A stretch of 7,316 nucleotides of DNA from CAYSYY01 sp964576115 [NCBI: uncultured Gemmatimonadota bacterium] (GCA_964576115.1 CAZNUA010000090.1:1347-8662); one strand, 5' to 3'. Counted from the stretch's first letter, positions 1 to 6,910 are shown. Numbers and translations: made by a program. Notes: generated by a model not told the origin, from the letters alone.

Positions 1-150
1 ATTTGATACGGCACGGACAGTTCCACCCCTGGTCGAGATGTCGAAGGTGTGAACATCCTCTCCTCCCCCGGAAGAACATCCGACCGCGATAAGCACCATG
101 AGAGACCAGTGCAGGAAGCGGGGAGACCTGATACACCGGAGTCGCGGCAT
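1..150 (-). CDS. Partial putative lipoprotein (N-terminal 50 residues)
   Basis: This reading frame starts with ATG at 150 and runs off the left edge, so only the first 50 codons are visible. The product begins with a basic stretch (MPRLRCIRSPR), then a hydrophobic segment at about residues 12-24 ending in LIAVGC. Cys25 is the likely lipidation site, followed by SSGGGED, a typical flexible linker after a lipobox. An AGGAG ribosome-binding site on the minus strand (158-162), 7 nt before the ATG, supports the start. The mature protein would be anchored in the cytoplasmic or outer membrane by an N-terminal lipid. The visible mature part (VHTFDISTRGGTVRAVSN) is too short to assign a family. It lies 140 bp downstream of the aspartyl protease gene on the same strand, so co-transcription is possible but not shown. 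Confidence 0.72.
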   Translation of the reverse strand, partial: MPRLRCIRSPRFLHWSLMVLIAVGCSSGGGEDVHTFDISTRGGTVRAVSN

Positions 151-290
151 GGGAGTTCTCCTGGTGTGAGATGATAGGAAAAGGATGCGCGTGCGTGCAC
201 AACCTTGGAACGACATGCCGCTGTCTGTCGTTATAAGTAAACATAATAACCATCGGATCAGTGGCAGGGGGAAAGAGAGACGCTGCGGGA
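151..290. other. Intergenic spacer between protease and lipoprotein genes
   Basis: No credible gene is seen in these 140 bases. The spacer holds the lipoprotein ribosome-binding site (158-162) and, at 231-250, an island in which 17 of 20 bases are A or T, conspicuous against the GC-rich surroundings. On the minus strand this island contains TATTAT and TATAAC, both resembling a bacterial -10 box, but no convincing -35 hexamer lies at the right distance. It may be the promoter region of the lipoprotein gene. No clear stem plus T-tract terminator for the protease gene was found. Confidence 0.35.
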
Positions 291-1544
291 TCAGATCAGA
301 CGTCGCAGTTTCACCCGCATTTCGATGCTTTCCTCCCCGCGGCGCACCCGGAAGGCCACTTCTTCCCCCTCCTGTTTCAGTATCTCATTGACCTCGTCGA
401 GGGAGAGGTCGGCCGCCGGTCGACCGTTGACGGCGGTGATCCGATCTCCGACCTCGAGTCCCGCCTCGGTGGCGGGCGAACGGGGGATGAGATGGGTCAG
501 CACCAGGGCGCCCGCCGGATCCCGGATGTACTCGATCCCCGCCATGGTGAGGTCGAAGGGATCGGCGAAGTTGCGATTCGGTTCGAGGATGAGCCTCAGG
601 CCGTGGTAGTCGAAAATCACATTGAAACGGCGCAGGAGACCCTGTCCCAGGGCTCCATCCTTCGCCCACGGTGGCGCGGGTTCATGCTCCGGAGTCCTGA
701 AAGAGGCGATCACGTCATCACATTGAAATGATCCGAGCTGGACGTGCCCGATCCGGCCGAGCAGGCGTTCGACCTCGCCGTTCACCCCGCGGGCGTGCCC
801 CGGGATCACTTTCTCAGGCAGAGAGAGACCGGTCCGGTCACCGGTGTTCAGAGTCAGCGCCGCCTGGTTGCCGGTATCGATCACGAGTTCAACGGGAACC
901 GGAGTCTCCCCGGCCATCGCCATCTCGCAGGTGGCGATGGGATAGCGCTCGAGCCTGAGGGGAAGCGTGGTGCCCGGTCCCGCGTACGTGAAACGGTCGG
1001 GTTCGGTGAGGGTGACAGTGCTGTTGTCGTAATCGATGGCGACGACGAAATGTCCGAACAGGGACTGCCCGATCACGCCGTCCGTGCTCTCGAAGTGTCT
1101 GCTCATGTCAGCGTCTTCGGGCATCACGATCGCCATCATGCCCGAACATTCCACGCCCGGCAGCCCTACCGTCACGCCCATGGCCAGATCGCTCTCGACT
1201 CCCTCCCCCCCGGGGCCCATGACCATGCTCTTGCCGATGATTTCCAGACCGGCGGCCGCAACCCGATCGCTCCCCCACAGCAGGACGCCGTCTATCGGCA
1301 TGCCCGTATCCAGAATCAGCCGGAGGGTAGTACCGCCCACCTCGACCGGCAGTAGTACATGATTCCCGATCATCTCGAAAGGGATGACCGCCCGGCCGTC
1401 CTCGGCGAGGATCCGGCAGGTGGCCGTCGGGGGGGGCTGCATACGCCGGGGTGCGGGCTCCTGTCCCCGGGCAGGGCTTCCGGTAAACAGGATGGTTGCG
1501 GCCATGATCGCGGTTACGAATGATTCGAGCATTCGCGTTGTCAT
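291..1544 (-). CDS. Secreted retropepsin-like aspartyl protease with two DTG domains and a C-terminal PDZ domain
   Basis: A 417-aa protein predicted to be exported and to cut peptides with a pair of catalytic aspartates. Residues 1-27 form a signal peptide (hydrophobic TAIMAATILF, likely cleavage near PARG-QEP). Two retropepsin-like halves follow: the first has LILDTG with Asp79 and ends in DGVIGQSLFGHFVVAIDY (about 155-172); the second has LVIDTG with Asp223 and ends in DGALGQGLLRRFNVIFDY (about 296-313). Residues 336-417 form a PDZ domain (VLTHLIPRSPATEAGLEVGDRI, then VNGRPAADLSLDEV), which probably binds substrate termini or a partner. Retropepsins act as dimers with one DTG per subunit; two DTGs in one chain suggest an internally duplicated pseudo-dimer. 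The start overlaps the regulator stop (ATGA) and has GAGGAG at 1553-1558, 8 nt upstream, so translation is likely coupled to the TrmB gene. No lipobox or C-terminal anchor is seen, so the site of action is the periplasm or outside. The substrate is unknown. Confidence 0.88.
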   Translation of the reverse strand: MTTRMLESFVTAIMAATILFTGSPARGQEPAPRRMQPPPTATCRILAEDGRAVIPFEMIGNHVLLPVEVGGTTLRLILDTGMPIDGVLLWGSDRVAAAGLEIIGKSMVMGPGGEGVESDLAMGVTVGLPGVECSGMMAIVMPEDADMSRHFESTDGVIGQSLFGHFVVAIDYDNSTVTLTEPDRFTYAGPGTTLPLRLERYPIATCEMAMAGETPVPVELVIDTGNQAALTLNTGDRTGLSLPEKVIPGHARGVNGEVERLLGRIGHVQLGSFQCDDVIASFRTPEHEPAPPWAKDGALGQGLLRRFNVIFDYHGLRLILEPNRNFADPFDLTMAGIEYIRDPAGALVLTHLIPRSPATEAGLEVGDRITAVNGRPAADLSLDEVNEILKQEGEEVAFRVRRGEESIEMRVKLRRLI

Positions 1545-2425
1545 CGTTCTGTCTCCTCGTTGTCTTTCTCCTCAGGTGTCCCCAGGCGTTCGAGCAGTGC
1601 CTGATACCCCGGTGCGGCCTCGCCCCGAAAAGCAAGCAGTCTTCGGTACTGTCCCGACAGATCGAGTTCTTCTTCCGGTTCATCCAGCTGCCCTGCCAGT
1701 GCCCCGTACAGCAGCTCATGCATGAGGCCGCTGTGGTATACCCATGAAGTGTAGGTATGAGCACTCCAGACGGCCTGGAGAACTGCCGTCGTGTCGGCGG
1801 AGAGGAGCGCCAGCAGGTGCTCCCGGCCGTCCACGACGCAGTTGGCCCACATCCCCGGCCAGCGTTCCAGGGTGCTCCGGCTTCTGGCATCGACAACGAT
1901 CTCCGTCCCCGGTATCTCGCAGGGATGGTAGGCCTTGATCGCGATCGTGATGCCTCGGGCTGCGGCGACCGCGATATCGCCATGCATCTCCTCCAGCGGC
2001 CGGGGGAAGAGATCCAGCAGGGCGATCGTTTCGCAGCTCCCGAGCATCCGACGCAGGCGTTCGAATACCTGGGCCGGTGTGCTGAGGTGATAGAGGCGCT
2101 CATCGTCCGGTGCGGCCTTGAGCCTCATCAACTCCCGGTGCGCCTGCGCCTTGAGATCCTGAAAACGTCGTTCCAGACCGCCGAGGGCCTCCTCCACCGG
2201 TACCGCCCGACACAGCCGGCTGGTGCTGTCTTCGACCAATACCCATCCTTTTTCTTCGAGCGACTGGATCGCCCGGTAGGTGTTGGCCGTGGGCTTACCG
2301 ATACTCTTGGCCACGCGGTACCCCGTCGCCGGTGAGTTTTCCACCAGAAAGGTGTAGACAGCGACCTCAAGGGTCGTCAGTCCAAGTTCGACCAGTGACT
2401 GTACCGTGCGCCTCGCCATACTCAT
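1541..2425 (-). CDS. TrmB-family transcriptional regulator
   Basis: A 294-aa cytosolic DNA-binding regulator. Residues 8-75 form the winged helix typical of the TrmB family: LVELGLTTLEVAVYTFLVEN, then GYRVAKSIGKPTANTYRAIQ (recognition helix region), then the wing LEEKGWVLVEDSTSRLCRAVP. A likely coiled-coil dimerisation helix follows (about 78-105), then a C-terminal sensor-like domain (about 110-245) resembling the phospholipase-D-like effector domain of the family, with no obvious catalytic HKD pair. TrmB proteins usually sense sugars or other small molecules; the ligand here cannot be told. The ATG at 2425 has GGAG at 2434-2437, 8 nt upstream; an ATG two codons later (2419) is a less likely start. 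The stop overlaps the protease start by 4 bp, so the two are very probably co-transcribed. The palindrome-rich region just upstream suggests autoregulation. It is certainly a TrmB-like wHTH protein; which genes it controls is inference. Confidence 0.88.
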   Translation of the reverse strand: MSMARRTVQSLVELGLTTLEVAVYTFLVENSPATGYRVAKSIGKPTANTYRAIQSLEEKGWVLVEDSTSRLCRAVPVEEALGGLERRFQDLKAQAHRELMRLKAAPDDERLYHLSTPAQVFERLRRMLGSCETIALLDLFPRPLEEMHGDIAVAAARGITIAIKAYHPCEIPGTEIVVDARSRSTLERWPGMWANCVVDGREHLLALLSADTTAVLQAVWSAHTYTSWVYHSGLMHELLYGALAGQLDEPEEELDLSGQYRRLLAFRGEAAPGYQALLERLGTPEEKDNEETER

Positions 2426-2461
2426 GCCTCTTTCTCCGGATCGGACTCAGCTCGGTGATAA

Positions 2462-2483
2462 AGTAGTAGTTTATGCTACTACT
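2462..2483. promoter_or_regulatory. Inverted repeat upstream of the TrmB gene, candidate operator
   Basis: Perfect 8-bp arms AGTAGTAG (2462-2469) and CTACTACT (2476-2483) flank a 6-bp spacer. The repeat lies 37 bp upstream of the regulator's ATG, in an AT-richer patch. On the minus strand TATAGT (2481-2486), a five-of-six match to a -10 box, overlaps the right arm, so a bound protein could block or remodel the promoter. Binding by the adjacent TrmB protein is inference. The repeat could also fold as a short hairpin in the 5' leader. Confidence 0.5.
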
Positions 2484-2510
2484 ATACGCTGATACCGGTA
2501 CATGGTTCCC

Positions 2511-2527
2511 GAGTTTTCGCGATACTC
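2511..2527. promoter_or_regulatory. Imperfect GAGT-N9-ACTC palindrome upstream of the TrmB gene
   Basis: GAGT (2511-2514) and ACTC (2524-2527) are inverted around a centre at 2519, with one further matching pair inside. The outer half-sites are the same as in the perfect palindrome at 2543-2558. The two centres are about 31.5 bp apart, close to three helical turns, so proteins bound at both would lie on the same face of the DNA. This is a weak element on its own, listed because of that relation. Confidence 0.3.
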
Positions 2528-2542
2528 CATGGTCTTGTGTTC

Positions 2543-2558
2543 GAGTACGATCGTACTC
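2543..2558. promoter_or_regulatory. Perfect 16-bp palindrome, candidate operator
   Basis: GAGTACGATCGTACTC is identical to its own reverse complement over 16 bp. It lies 118 bp upstream of the regulator start in a non-coding spacer, as expected for a binding site of a homodimeric regulator. The GAGTA/TACTC half-sites share the AGTA/TACT core with the inverted repeat at 2462-2483. A TACT-N-GAGTA type site is known for a haloarchaeal TrmB; here the half-sites have the opposite polarity, so the similarity may be coincidental. Confidence 0.45.
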
Positions 2559-2584
2559 CTGGTACCGGGTCTCTTCTGGTTGGC

Positions 2585-2610
2585 TGTGCGCACAAGGATA
2601 CATAATCCTT
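2585..2610. repeat. Two adjoining small inverted repeats
   Basis: TGTGCGCACA (2585-2594) is a perfect 10-bp palindrome. It directly abuts AAGGAT (2594-2599) and ATCCTT (2605-2610), which form 6-bp arms around a 5-base loop. Both lie in the spacer between the hydrolase stop and the regulator start. They may be further protein-binding sites or weak hairpins in the 3' untranslated part of the hydrolase mRNA. No T-tract follows the hairpin on the minus strand, so a classical terminator is not supported. Confidence 0.3.
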
Positions 2611-2719
2611 AACAAGCCGGGCGGTGGATACGCGCCTCACAGTCGGGAACGAAGCCGGTTCTCGGGGGGGTTGACCTTCTTCGAAAAAAATCAGCTCAAG
2701 ATGAAGAAAGCGGTGGATT

Positions 2720-3640
2720 TCAGGAAGTTTCGCCGGATCCTGCTTCTGACTGTTCTGATCCGTCCCCGTCGCTTTCGCACAGAAAATCCAGCGCCAGCCG
2801 GTTGAAGACCTCGGCCTCCTCGTAGTTCGGTACGTGGCCGGAATCCTCGAAGATCTCCAGCCGGCTGCCGGGCAGCAGACGGTGCATCGCCTCGCCGCAG
2901 GTTAGCGGTACGGCCTTGTCATGTCGTCCCCAGACGAGCAGGACGGGCACATCGAGTGTGCCGAGCTGCTCGATCACCGGTTGGAGGGTGTCGAAATACC
3001 GCCGTCTGAGGATGCCGAGCAGGACCTCGTTGGTCCCCTGGATTTTATGAAAGCGGGTCACGTTGGCGAAGTACTCATCGGTCAGCCGGTTCCGGTCGTG
3101 GATGAAGAGATCGCCGAGGATCTTGCGGCGCACGAGGTCAGTCCGCAGGCCGGTCAGGAACTCGCCGACTCCGGGCAGGTTGAAGATCCGGGTCTTGAGC
3201 GGCAGTTGGTTGGGCATGCCGGCCGGGTCGATGAGCACCAGTCGGCCGACCCGGTCGGGGTTGTTGACGGCGAAAAGGACCGCCGTGCCCCCGCCCATCG
3301 ACTGGCCCATCAGGTGGGCTCGCTCGATCCCCAGGGCATCCATGAAGCACTGCACCTGTTCGGCGTAGAGAGGGTAGCCGTATTCGAGCGGTTCCCGGAA
3401 GCTGTACCCGAGACCCCACAGATCGGGAGCATAGACGGTGAAGTACTCGGCCAGGGCGGCGATGTTCTCGGCCCACAGATATGAATTGTAAAAATAACCG
3501 TGTATCAGGATTAGCGGTTCGCCGTTGCCTGCCTGCAGGTAGTGCGTACGGCGCCCCTCCAGCTCGATGAAGCTCCCGGTCGCATGCCGTTCGGCCCAGG
3601 CTTCCGGATCCTGACTGTTCCAGGGTATGAAATCCGCCAT
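2720..3640 (-). CDS. Alpha/beta-fold hydrolase
   Basis: A 306-aa soluble hydrolase, cytosolic because there is no signal peptide. The fold's landmarks are in order: oxyanion-loop HG in LILIHGYFYN (residues 43-52), DLWGLGYS (73-80), nucleophile elbow GQSMGG with Ser114, acid VWGRHDKAVP with Asp241, and the base DSGHVPNYEE with His269, giving a full Ser-Asp-His triad. A helical cap lies at about 145-225. The pattern resembles meta-cleavage-product hydrolases, esterases and haloperoxidase-like enzymes; the substrate cannot be assigned. The last 19 residues (CESDGDGSEQSEAGSGETS) are an acidic, low-complexity tail beyond the fold. The open frame continues upstream to 4210, but ATG 3640 is preferred: AAGGA (3648-3652) lies 7 nt upstream, the fold begins just after it, and a longer form would run into the divergent permease gene. 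It is upstream of and co-directional with the TrmB gene, but 294 bp away, so a shared operon is doubtful. Confidence 0.88.
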   Translation of the reverse strand: MADFIPWNSQDPEAWAERHATGSFIELEGRRTHYLQAGNGEPLILIHGYFYNSYLWAENIAALAEYFTVYAPDLWGLGYSFREPLEYGYPLYAEQVQCFMDALGIERAHLMGQSMGGGTAVLFAVNNPDRVGRLVLIDPAGMPNQLPLKTRIFNLPGVGEFLTGLRTDLVRRKILGDLFIHDRNRLTDEYFANVTRFHKIQGTNEVLLGILRRRYFDTLQPVIEQLGTLDVPVLLVWGRHDKAVPLTCGEAMHRLLPGSRLEIFEDSGHVPNYEEAEVFNRLALDFLCESDGDGSEQSEAGSGETS

Positions 3641-3887
3641 GATCCCGTCCTTATTCGGCTGCACCCGGTACGAGGGCTTCGCCGGATTCAGATGATCTCC
3701 CTCCCGGCTGATCGAGCCTACAGGAATCCGAGGGCCTGCGGAAGAGCCCGTTGCTCCGCTCCTCGACTCACGGCCGACCGATTCGCGTGGTCCGGATACG
3801 GGAACCGCTGGAGAATGAGCGGGTCGACGGAACCTTTGCCACCGGTTACCGTTAGAAAGAAAACCACCCACCGGAAAGGAACCGTTC
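3641..3887. other. Divergent intergenic region between hydrolase and permease genes
   Basis: These 247 bases separate two start codons pointing away from each other, so both promoters should be here. The hydrolase ribosome-binding site is at 3648-3652 (AAGGA on the minus strand) and the permease site is at 3873-3880 (GGAAAGGA), 7 nt before its ATG. TTGCCA at 3836-3841 could be a -35 box for the permease, but no good -10 follows at 16-18 bp. No inverted repeat or additional gene stood out. Confidence 0.5.
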
Positions 3888-6344
3888 ATGGCCAGGGACC
3901 CCTCCCGGGAGGGGCAGGCGATCGATCTGCTGGGGAACCTCCAGATTGATGTGTCCCACACCTTCCGGCAGTTCCGGCGCTCGCCGGTCTTCACTCTCAT
4001 CGCCGTGCTGACCCTGGCTCTGGGGATCGGCGGTACCACCGCCATCTTCAGTGTCGTCAACACCCTGCTCTTCAGACCGCTGCCCTTCTCCGAACCGGAG
4101 AACCTGGTCTGGATCGCCAATACCGGCACTTCGGGGAGTCTCTCCTCGGTGACTCTGCGCACGTCGAATCTGCGCGACTGGCGCCGGCTGAACACCTCCT
4201 TCGAGGCCATGACCGGCTGGTTCGAATTCTACGACTACCTCTCCTATATCATGACTGGCGAGGGCGAGCCCGAGCACGTCGTCGGGGTCGGGGTGGTGCC
4301 CGATTTCGTCGAGACCCTCGGCATTCCCCTCGAACTCGGCCGCAATTTCTCGACCGAGGAGAGTCTGGACAACGGTCCCCCGGCGATCATCCTCACCCAC
4401 GATTTCTGGCGCCGCCGCTTCGGAGCCGATCCCGGTCTGGTGGGTCGCTCGATCACCATCAACAACACCCCCACGACCGTGATCGGCGTTCTGCCCGCCG
4501 GATTCGATTTCGGGACCGTCTTCACTCCCGGCACGCCGATCGATTTCCTCAATCCCTTTCCGGTCAGCGATGCCACCGACGGGTGGGGGAACACCATCAG
4601 CGTCATCGGCCGTCTCAAACCGGGGGTCTCGATCGCGGCCGCCCAGGCCGAACTCGACCAGATCAACGCCCGATTGCAGGAAGCCGATCCGGACCGCTGG
4701 GGCCTCGATGCCGCCGTGAGCGACCTGCGCACCAGGATCACCGGCCGGTTCGAACGCGCTCTGCTGGTTCTCTCCTGCGCCATCGGGGTGGTCCTGCTGA
4801 TCGCCTGCACCAATCTGTCGAACATGCTCCTGGCCCGCGCCATGGCGCGGCGGCGCGAGATCGCGGTGCGTAGCGCTCTGGGGGCCGGGCGCGCCCGGCT
4901 CGTCCGGCAGTTGCTCACCGAGAGTCTGATCCTCTCGGTTGGGGGCGCGGTGGTTGGAATCGGCGTCGCCTATCTCATCACCCGGGCGGTGTCCGCTACC
5001 AACGCCGTGAGCATCCCCCTGCTCGAAGCTGTCTCGGTCGATACCACGGCGCTGCTGTTCACTGTGATCGTGACGCTTGTCACCGGACTCCTTTTCGGCA
5101 TCATTCCCGCCTTCCGGATCTCGCGCACTCGCGAGCACGAGGCCCTCAAAGATACGGGGCGGGGGAGCAGCCAGAGTCGGGGACGGGTTCGTCTGCGCGA
5201 GGTCCTGGTCAGTGCCGAGATCGCCCTGGCCGCGCTGCTGCTGGTCGGGGCCGGATTGCTGCTGCGCAGTTTCGTCACCCTGCTCGAGGTCGATCTGGGC
5301 TTCGATCCGGCCGGCGCCGTCACCTGGCGGATAGAAACCAACCGCCCGTTCGACAGTAGCGCCGAACGACTCGCCTATAATGAGGACCTGATCCGCCGGA
5401 TCACGGCTCTGCCGGGGGTCGAGACGGCGGGCCTGACCGACTGCCTGCCGCTGGGGCGCAACCGCGCCTGGGGGATCGCGGCCCTGGGTGAAGACGACGA
5501 ACAATTGCAACAGACGGTCGCTCTGCCGCGGATCATCGATCACCGGTACCTCTCGACCATGCGCATCCCGCTCGTAAGCGGACGCGATTTCACGATGCAC
5601 GATACCCGCGAGAGCGAACGGGTCATCATCGTGAACGAAACCCTGGCCCGCCGGCTCTGGCCCGGTGAGGACCCGCTCGACAAGATGCTCCTGGTCGGCC
5701 GGGCCTACCGGGTCATCGGGGTCGTGGCCGACGTGCGCCACTCCTCGCTGGAGGAGAGTGCCGGGCTGGAGATGTACCTCTCGATAGCTCAGCAATCAGC
5801 CATTTCAGCCGTGGATCTGGTCGTCCGTTCGCGCCTGGCGCCCGAAGCGCTTATCCCGGCGGTGCGTACCGTCCTGCACGATTTCGACGCCACCCTGCCG
5901 ACCGGGGAGTACCGGACCCTCGACGAGATCGTCGACCTGGCCGTCTCCCCGCGGCGGTTCATACTGCTGCTGATCGGCGCCTTCTCCGGGGTGGCCCTGC
6001 TCCTGGCCGCGCTCGGCGTGTACGGGGTCATCTCCTATTCGGTCACCCAGCAGGTTCCCGAGATCGGTATCCGGATGGCGCTGGGGGCGACCGCGGGTCG
6101 GGTGCAGCGGGGTGTTCTCGGCCGGACCCTGCTTCTGGCGGGCGCGGGCATCGTCGTTGGACTGGCCGCCTCGCTGATTCTGACGCGCCTGATCGAAGCT
6201 CTGCTCTACGGCATCAGCCCGACCGATCCCCTGACCCTGGCCGGGATGGTCGTCGTGCTGGTCCTGATCGCGGTCGCGGCCGGCTTTATCCCGGCCCGCC
6301 GGGCTTCCCGGATCGATCCGGTCTCAGTCCTCGGTTCGGCCTGA
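3888..6344 (+). CDS. ADOP-type (MacB/FtsX-like) ABC transporter permease
   Basis: An 818-aa inner-membrane protein with two MacB/FtsX permease units in one chain. N-terminal unit: entry helix at about 34-58 ([22 protein letters not shown], followed by LLFRPLPF), a periplasmic MacB-like domain (about 65-285), then helices at about 291-313, 343-367 and 384-408. C-terminal unit: helix 438-462, a second periplasmic domain (about 468-685, containing SGRDF and WPGEDPL), then helices at 690-714, 744-768 and 784-804. The cytoplasmic signatures [21 protein letters not shown] (321-341) and [17 protein letters not shown] (725-741) are the FtsX-type coupling motifs repeated in each half. This layout and length fit the acidobacterial duplicated orphan permease family. 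No ATPase gene is nearby, so an ATP-binding partner would have to come from elsewhere. The family's substrates are largely unknown; MacB-like proteins drive mechanotransmission or export of peptides, drugs or lipoproteins. ATG 3888 is backed by a strong ribosome-binding site. The 3' end overlaps the convergent ccmE-like gene by 21 bp. Confidence 0.93.
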   Translation: MARDPSREGQAIDLLGNLQIDVSHTFRQFRRSPVFTLIAVLTLALGIGGTTAIFSVVNTLLFRPLPFSEPENLVWIANTGTSGSLSSVTLRTSNLRDWRRLNTSFEAMTGWFEFYDYLSYIMTGEGEPEHVVGVGVVPDFVETLGIPLELGRNFSTEESLDNGPPAIILTHDFWRRRFGADPGLVGRSITINNTPTTVIGVLPAGFDFGTVFTPGTPIDFLNPFPVSDATDGWGNTISVIGRLKPGVSIAAAQAELDQINARLQEADPDRWGLDAAVSDLRTRITGRFERALLVLSCAIGVVLLIACTNLSNMLLARAMARRREIAVRSALGAGRARLVRQLLTESLILSVGGAVVGIGVAYLITRAVSATNAVSIPLLEAVSVDTTALLFTVIVTLVTGLLFGIIPAFRISRTREHEALKDTGRGSSQSRGRVRLREVLVSAEIALAALLLVGAGLLLRSFVTLLEVDLGFDPAGAVTWRIETNRPFDSSAERLAYNEDLIRRITALPGVETAGLTDCLPLGRNRAWGIAALGEDDEQLQQTVALPRIIDHRYLSTMRIPLVSGRDFTMHDTRESERVIIVNETLARRLWPGEDPLDKMLLVGRAYRVIGVVADVRHSSLEESAGLEMYLSIAQQSAISAVDLVVRSRLAPEALIPAVRTVLHDFDATLPTGEYRTLDEIVDLAVSPRRFILLLIGAFSGVALLLAALGVYGVISYSVTQQVPEIGIRMALGATAGRVQRGVLGRTLLLAGAGIVVGLAASLILTRLIEALLYGISPTDPLTLAGMVVVLVLIAVAAGFIPARRASRIDPVSVLGSA

Positions 6345-6746
6345 GTTCGGGCGCCGGTGTTCGACCGGATCCCGGCCCTCGTATCGGCTGGGGCATTTGG
6401 TCAGCACCTGCCGGGCCCGAACCCGTGTGCCGTCGAAGGTGCCGATCACGACCACGGCCGGGGCGTCGTCGAAAGCGGCCGGTTTCACACCCGCATACAC
6501 TACTTCGAGAGAATCGCCCGTGACGGGTTCAAACATGACGAAGTGAAAGGCCCGCTCCGGACCGGTCCCGTACCAGCTGCGGTGGGGCTCGGGCAGTTCT
6601 CCCGAGATCTGCACGGTCCGGTCCTGTGAGGCGCGGGCCTCGGTGAAAGTCACATAGGGATTCAGGGATTCCGTGAACGTCCCCAGGCCCAGATAGAGAA
6701 ACCCCGCCAGGGCGATGATTCCGATGATGACCCGGTTTCTGTTCAT
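6324..6746 (-). CDS. ccmE: CcmE-like cytochrome c maturation haem chaperone, CxxxY variant
   Basis: A 140-aa membrane-anchored periplasmic protein. Residues 5-25 ([20 protein letters not shown]) form the single N-terminal membrane anchor. Residues about 30-118 match the CcmE OB-fold beta barrel: [43 protein letters not shown], then [16 protein letters not shown]. In classical CcmE the haem is attached to His in HxxxY after VLAK; here the same position is Cys118 with Tyr122, i.e. CxxxY, the form known from some sulfate reducers, other anaerobes and archaea. In System I, CcmE takes haem from CcmC and passes it to the CcmF haem lyase for cytochrome c assembly. Start: ATG 6746, with GGGGAG at 6756-6761, 9 nt upstream; the open frame extends further upstream but the family's start and anchor fit here. 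It is divergent from the CcmF gene and convergent with the permease. Length is normal for the family. The extra hydrophilic tail after Tyr122 (18 residues) looks disordered. Confidence 0.87.
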   Translation of the reverse strand: MNRNRVIIGIIALAGFLYLGLGTFTESLNPYVTFTEARASQDRTVQISGELPEPHRSWYGTGPERAFHFVMFEPVTGDSLEVVYAGVKPAAFDDAPAVVVIGTFDGTRVRARQVLTKCPSRYEGRDPVEHRRPNSGRTED

Positions 6747-6787
6747 GGGTCCGCACTCCCCTGCCGCAGGCGGGATGCCGGCCCGGG

Positions 6788-6827
6788 CCGGTGACCGGAA
6801 TTCCTCGCTCGAGAATCCCGTCACCGG
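6788..6827. repeat. Long inverted repeat in the ccm intergenic region
   Basis: CCGGTGAC (6788-6795) and GTCACCGG (6820-6827) are perfect 8-bp arms. Inside them GGA (6797-6799) pairs with TCC (6816-6818) after one mismatch, giving about 11 paired bases around a 16-base loop. The repeat lies 42 bp upstream of the CcmE-like start, so it could form a hairpin in that gene's 5' leader or act as an operator. No T-tract follows on either strand, so it is not an obvious terminator. Confidence 0.5.
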
Positions 6828-6863
6828 TCGGCCGGATCCCTCTGCAAACCCTGCCAAGATAGT

Positions 6864-6910
6864 GCCGTTCGCCGGAGGGGTCGATGATGCGTTTGGCGCT
6901 TGCGAACGGC
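6864..6910. repeat. Widely spaced 9-bp inverted repeat upstream of ccmF
   Basis: GCCGTTCGC (6864-6872) and GCGAACGGC (6902-6910) are perfect complements separated by 29 bases. The right arm overlaps the only candidate -35 box for ccmF. The spacing suits two half-sites of a regulator on the same DNA face or a looped RNA leader. Function is not established. Confidence 0.4.

Noticed and set aside
1108-2103. A 331-codon minus-strand frame across the regulator-protease junction
   Set aside because: It is frame-shifted relative to both real genes, which are intact and carry clear domains; the product is Arg/Gly/Ser-rich with no domain.
2684-2716. Possible terminator after the hydrolase (T7 on the minus strand at 2684-2690)
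   Set aside because: The bases preceding the T-tract on that strand form at best a stem of three or four pairs, so an intrinsic terminator is not convincing.
2473-2805. Possible small plus-strand gene in the palindrome-rich spacer
   Set aside because: It has no ribosome-binding site, its ATG lies inside an inverted repeat, and its end runs antisense into the hydrolase; the product shows no recognisable pattern.
3641-4210. N-terminal extension of the alpha/beta hydrolase by 190 residues
   Set aside because: The extension is low in recognisable structure, overlaps the divergent permease coding region, and bypasses a good ribosome-binding site 7 nt before the ATG at 3640.
3852-5795. A 647-codon open frame on the minus strand opposite the permease
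   Set aside because: The plus-strand permease has full-length domain matches and a strong ribosome-binding site. The antisense product is Gly/Asp/Gln/Arg/Pro-rich with no recognisable domain or membrane pattern, which is what GC-rich coding DNA yields in the frame opposite a real gene.
6788-6827. Reading the intergenic dyad as a bidirectional terminator
   Set aside because: It lies upstream of both flanking genes, where termination of a full gene transcript is not needed, and no T-tract follows it on either strand.
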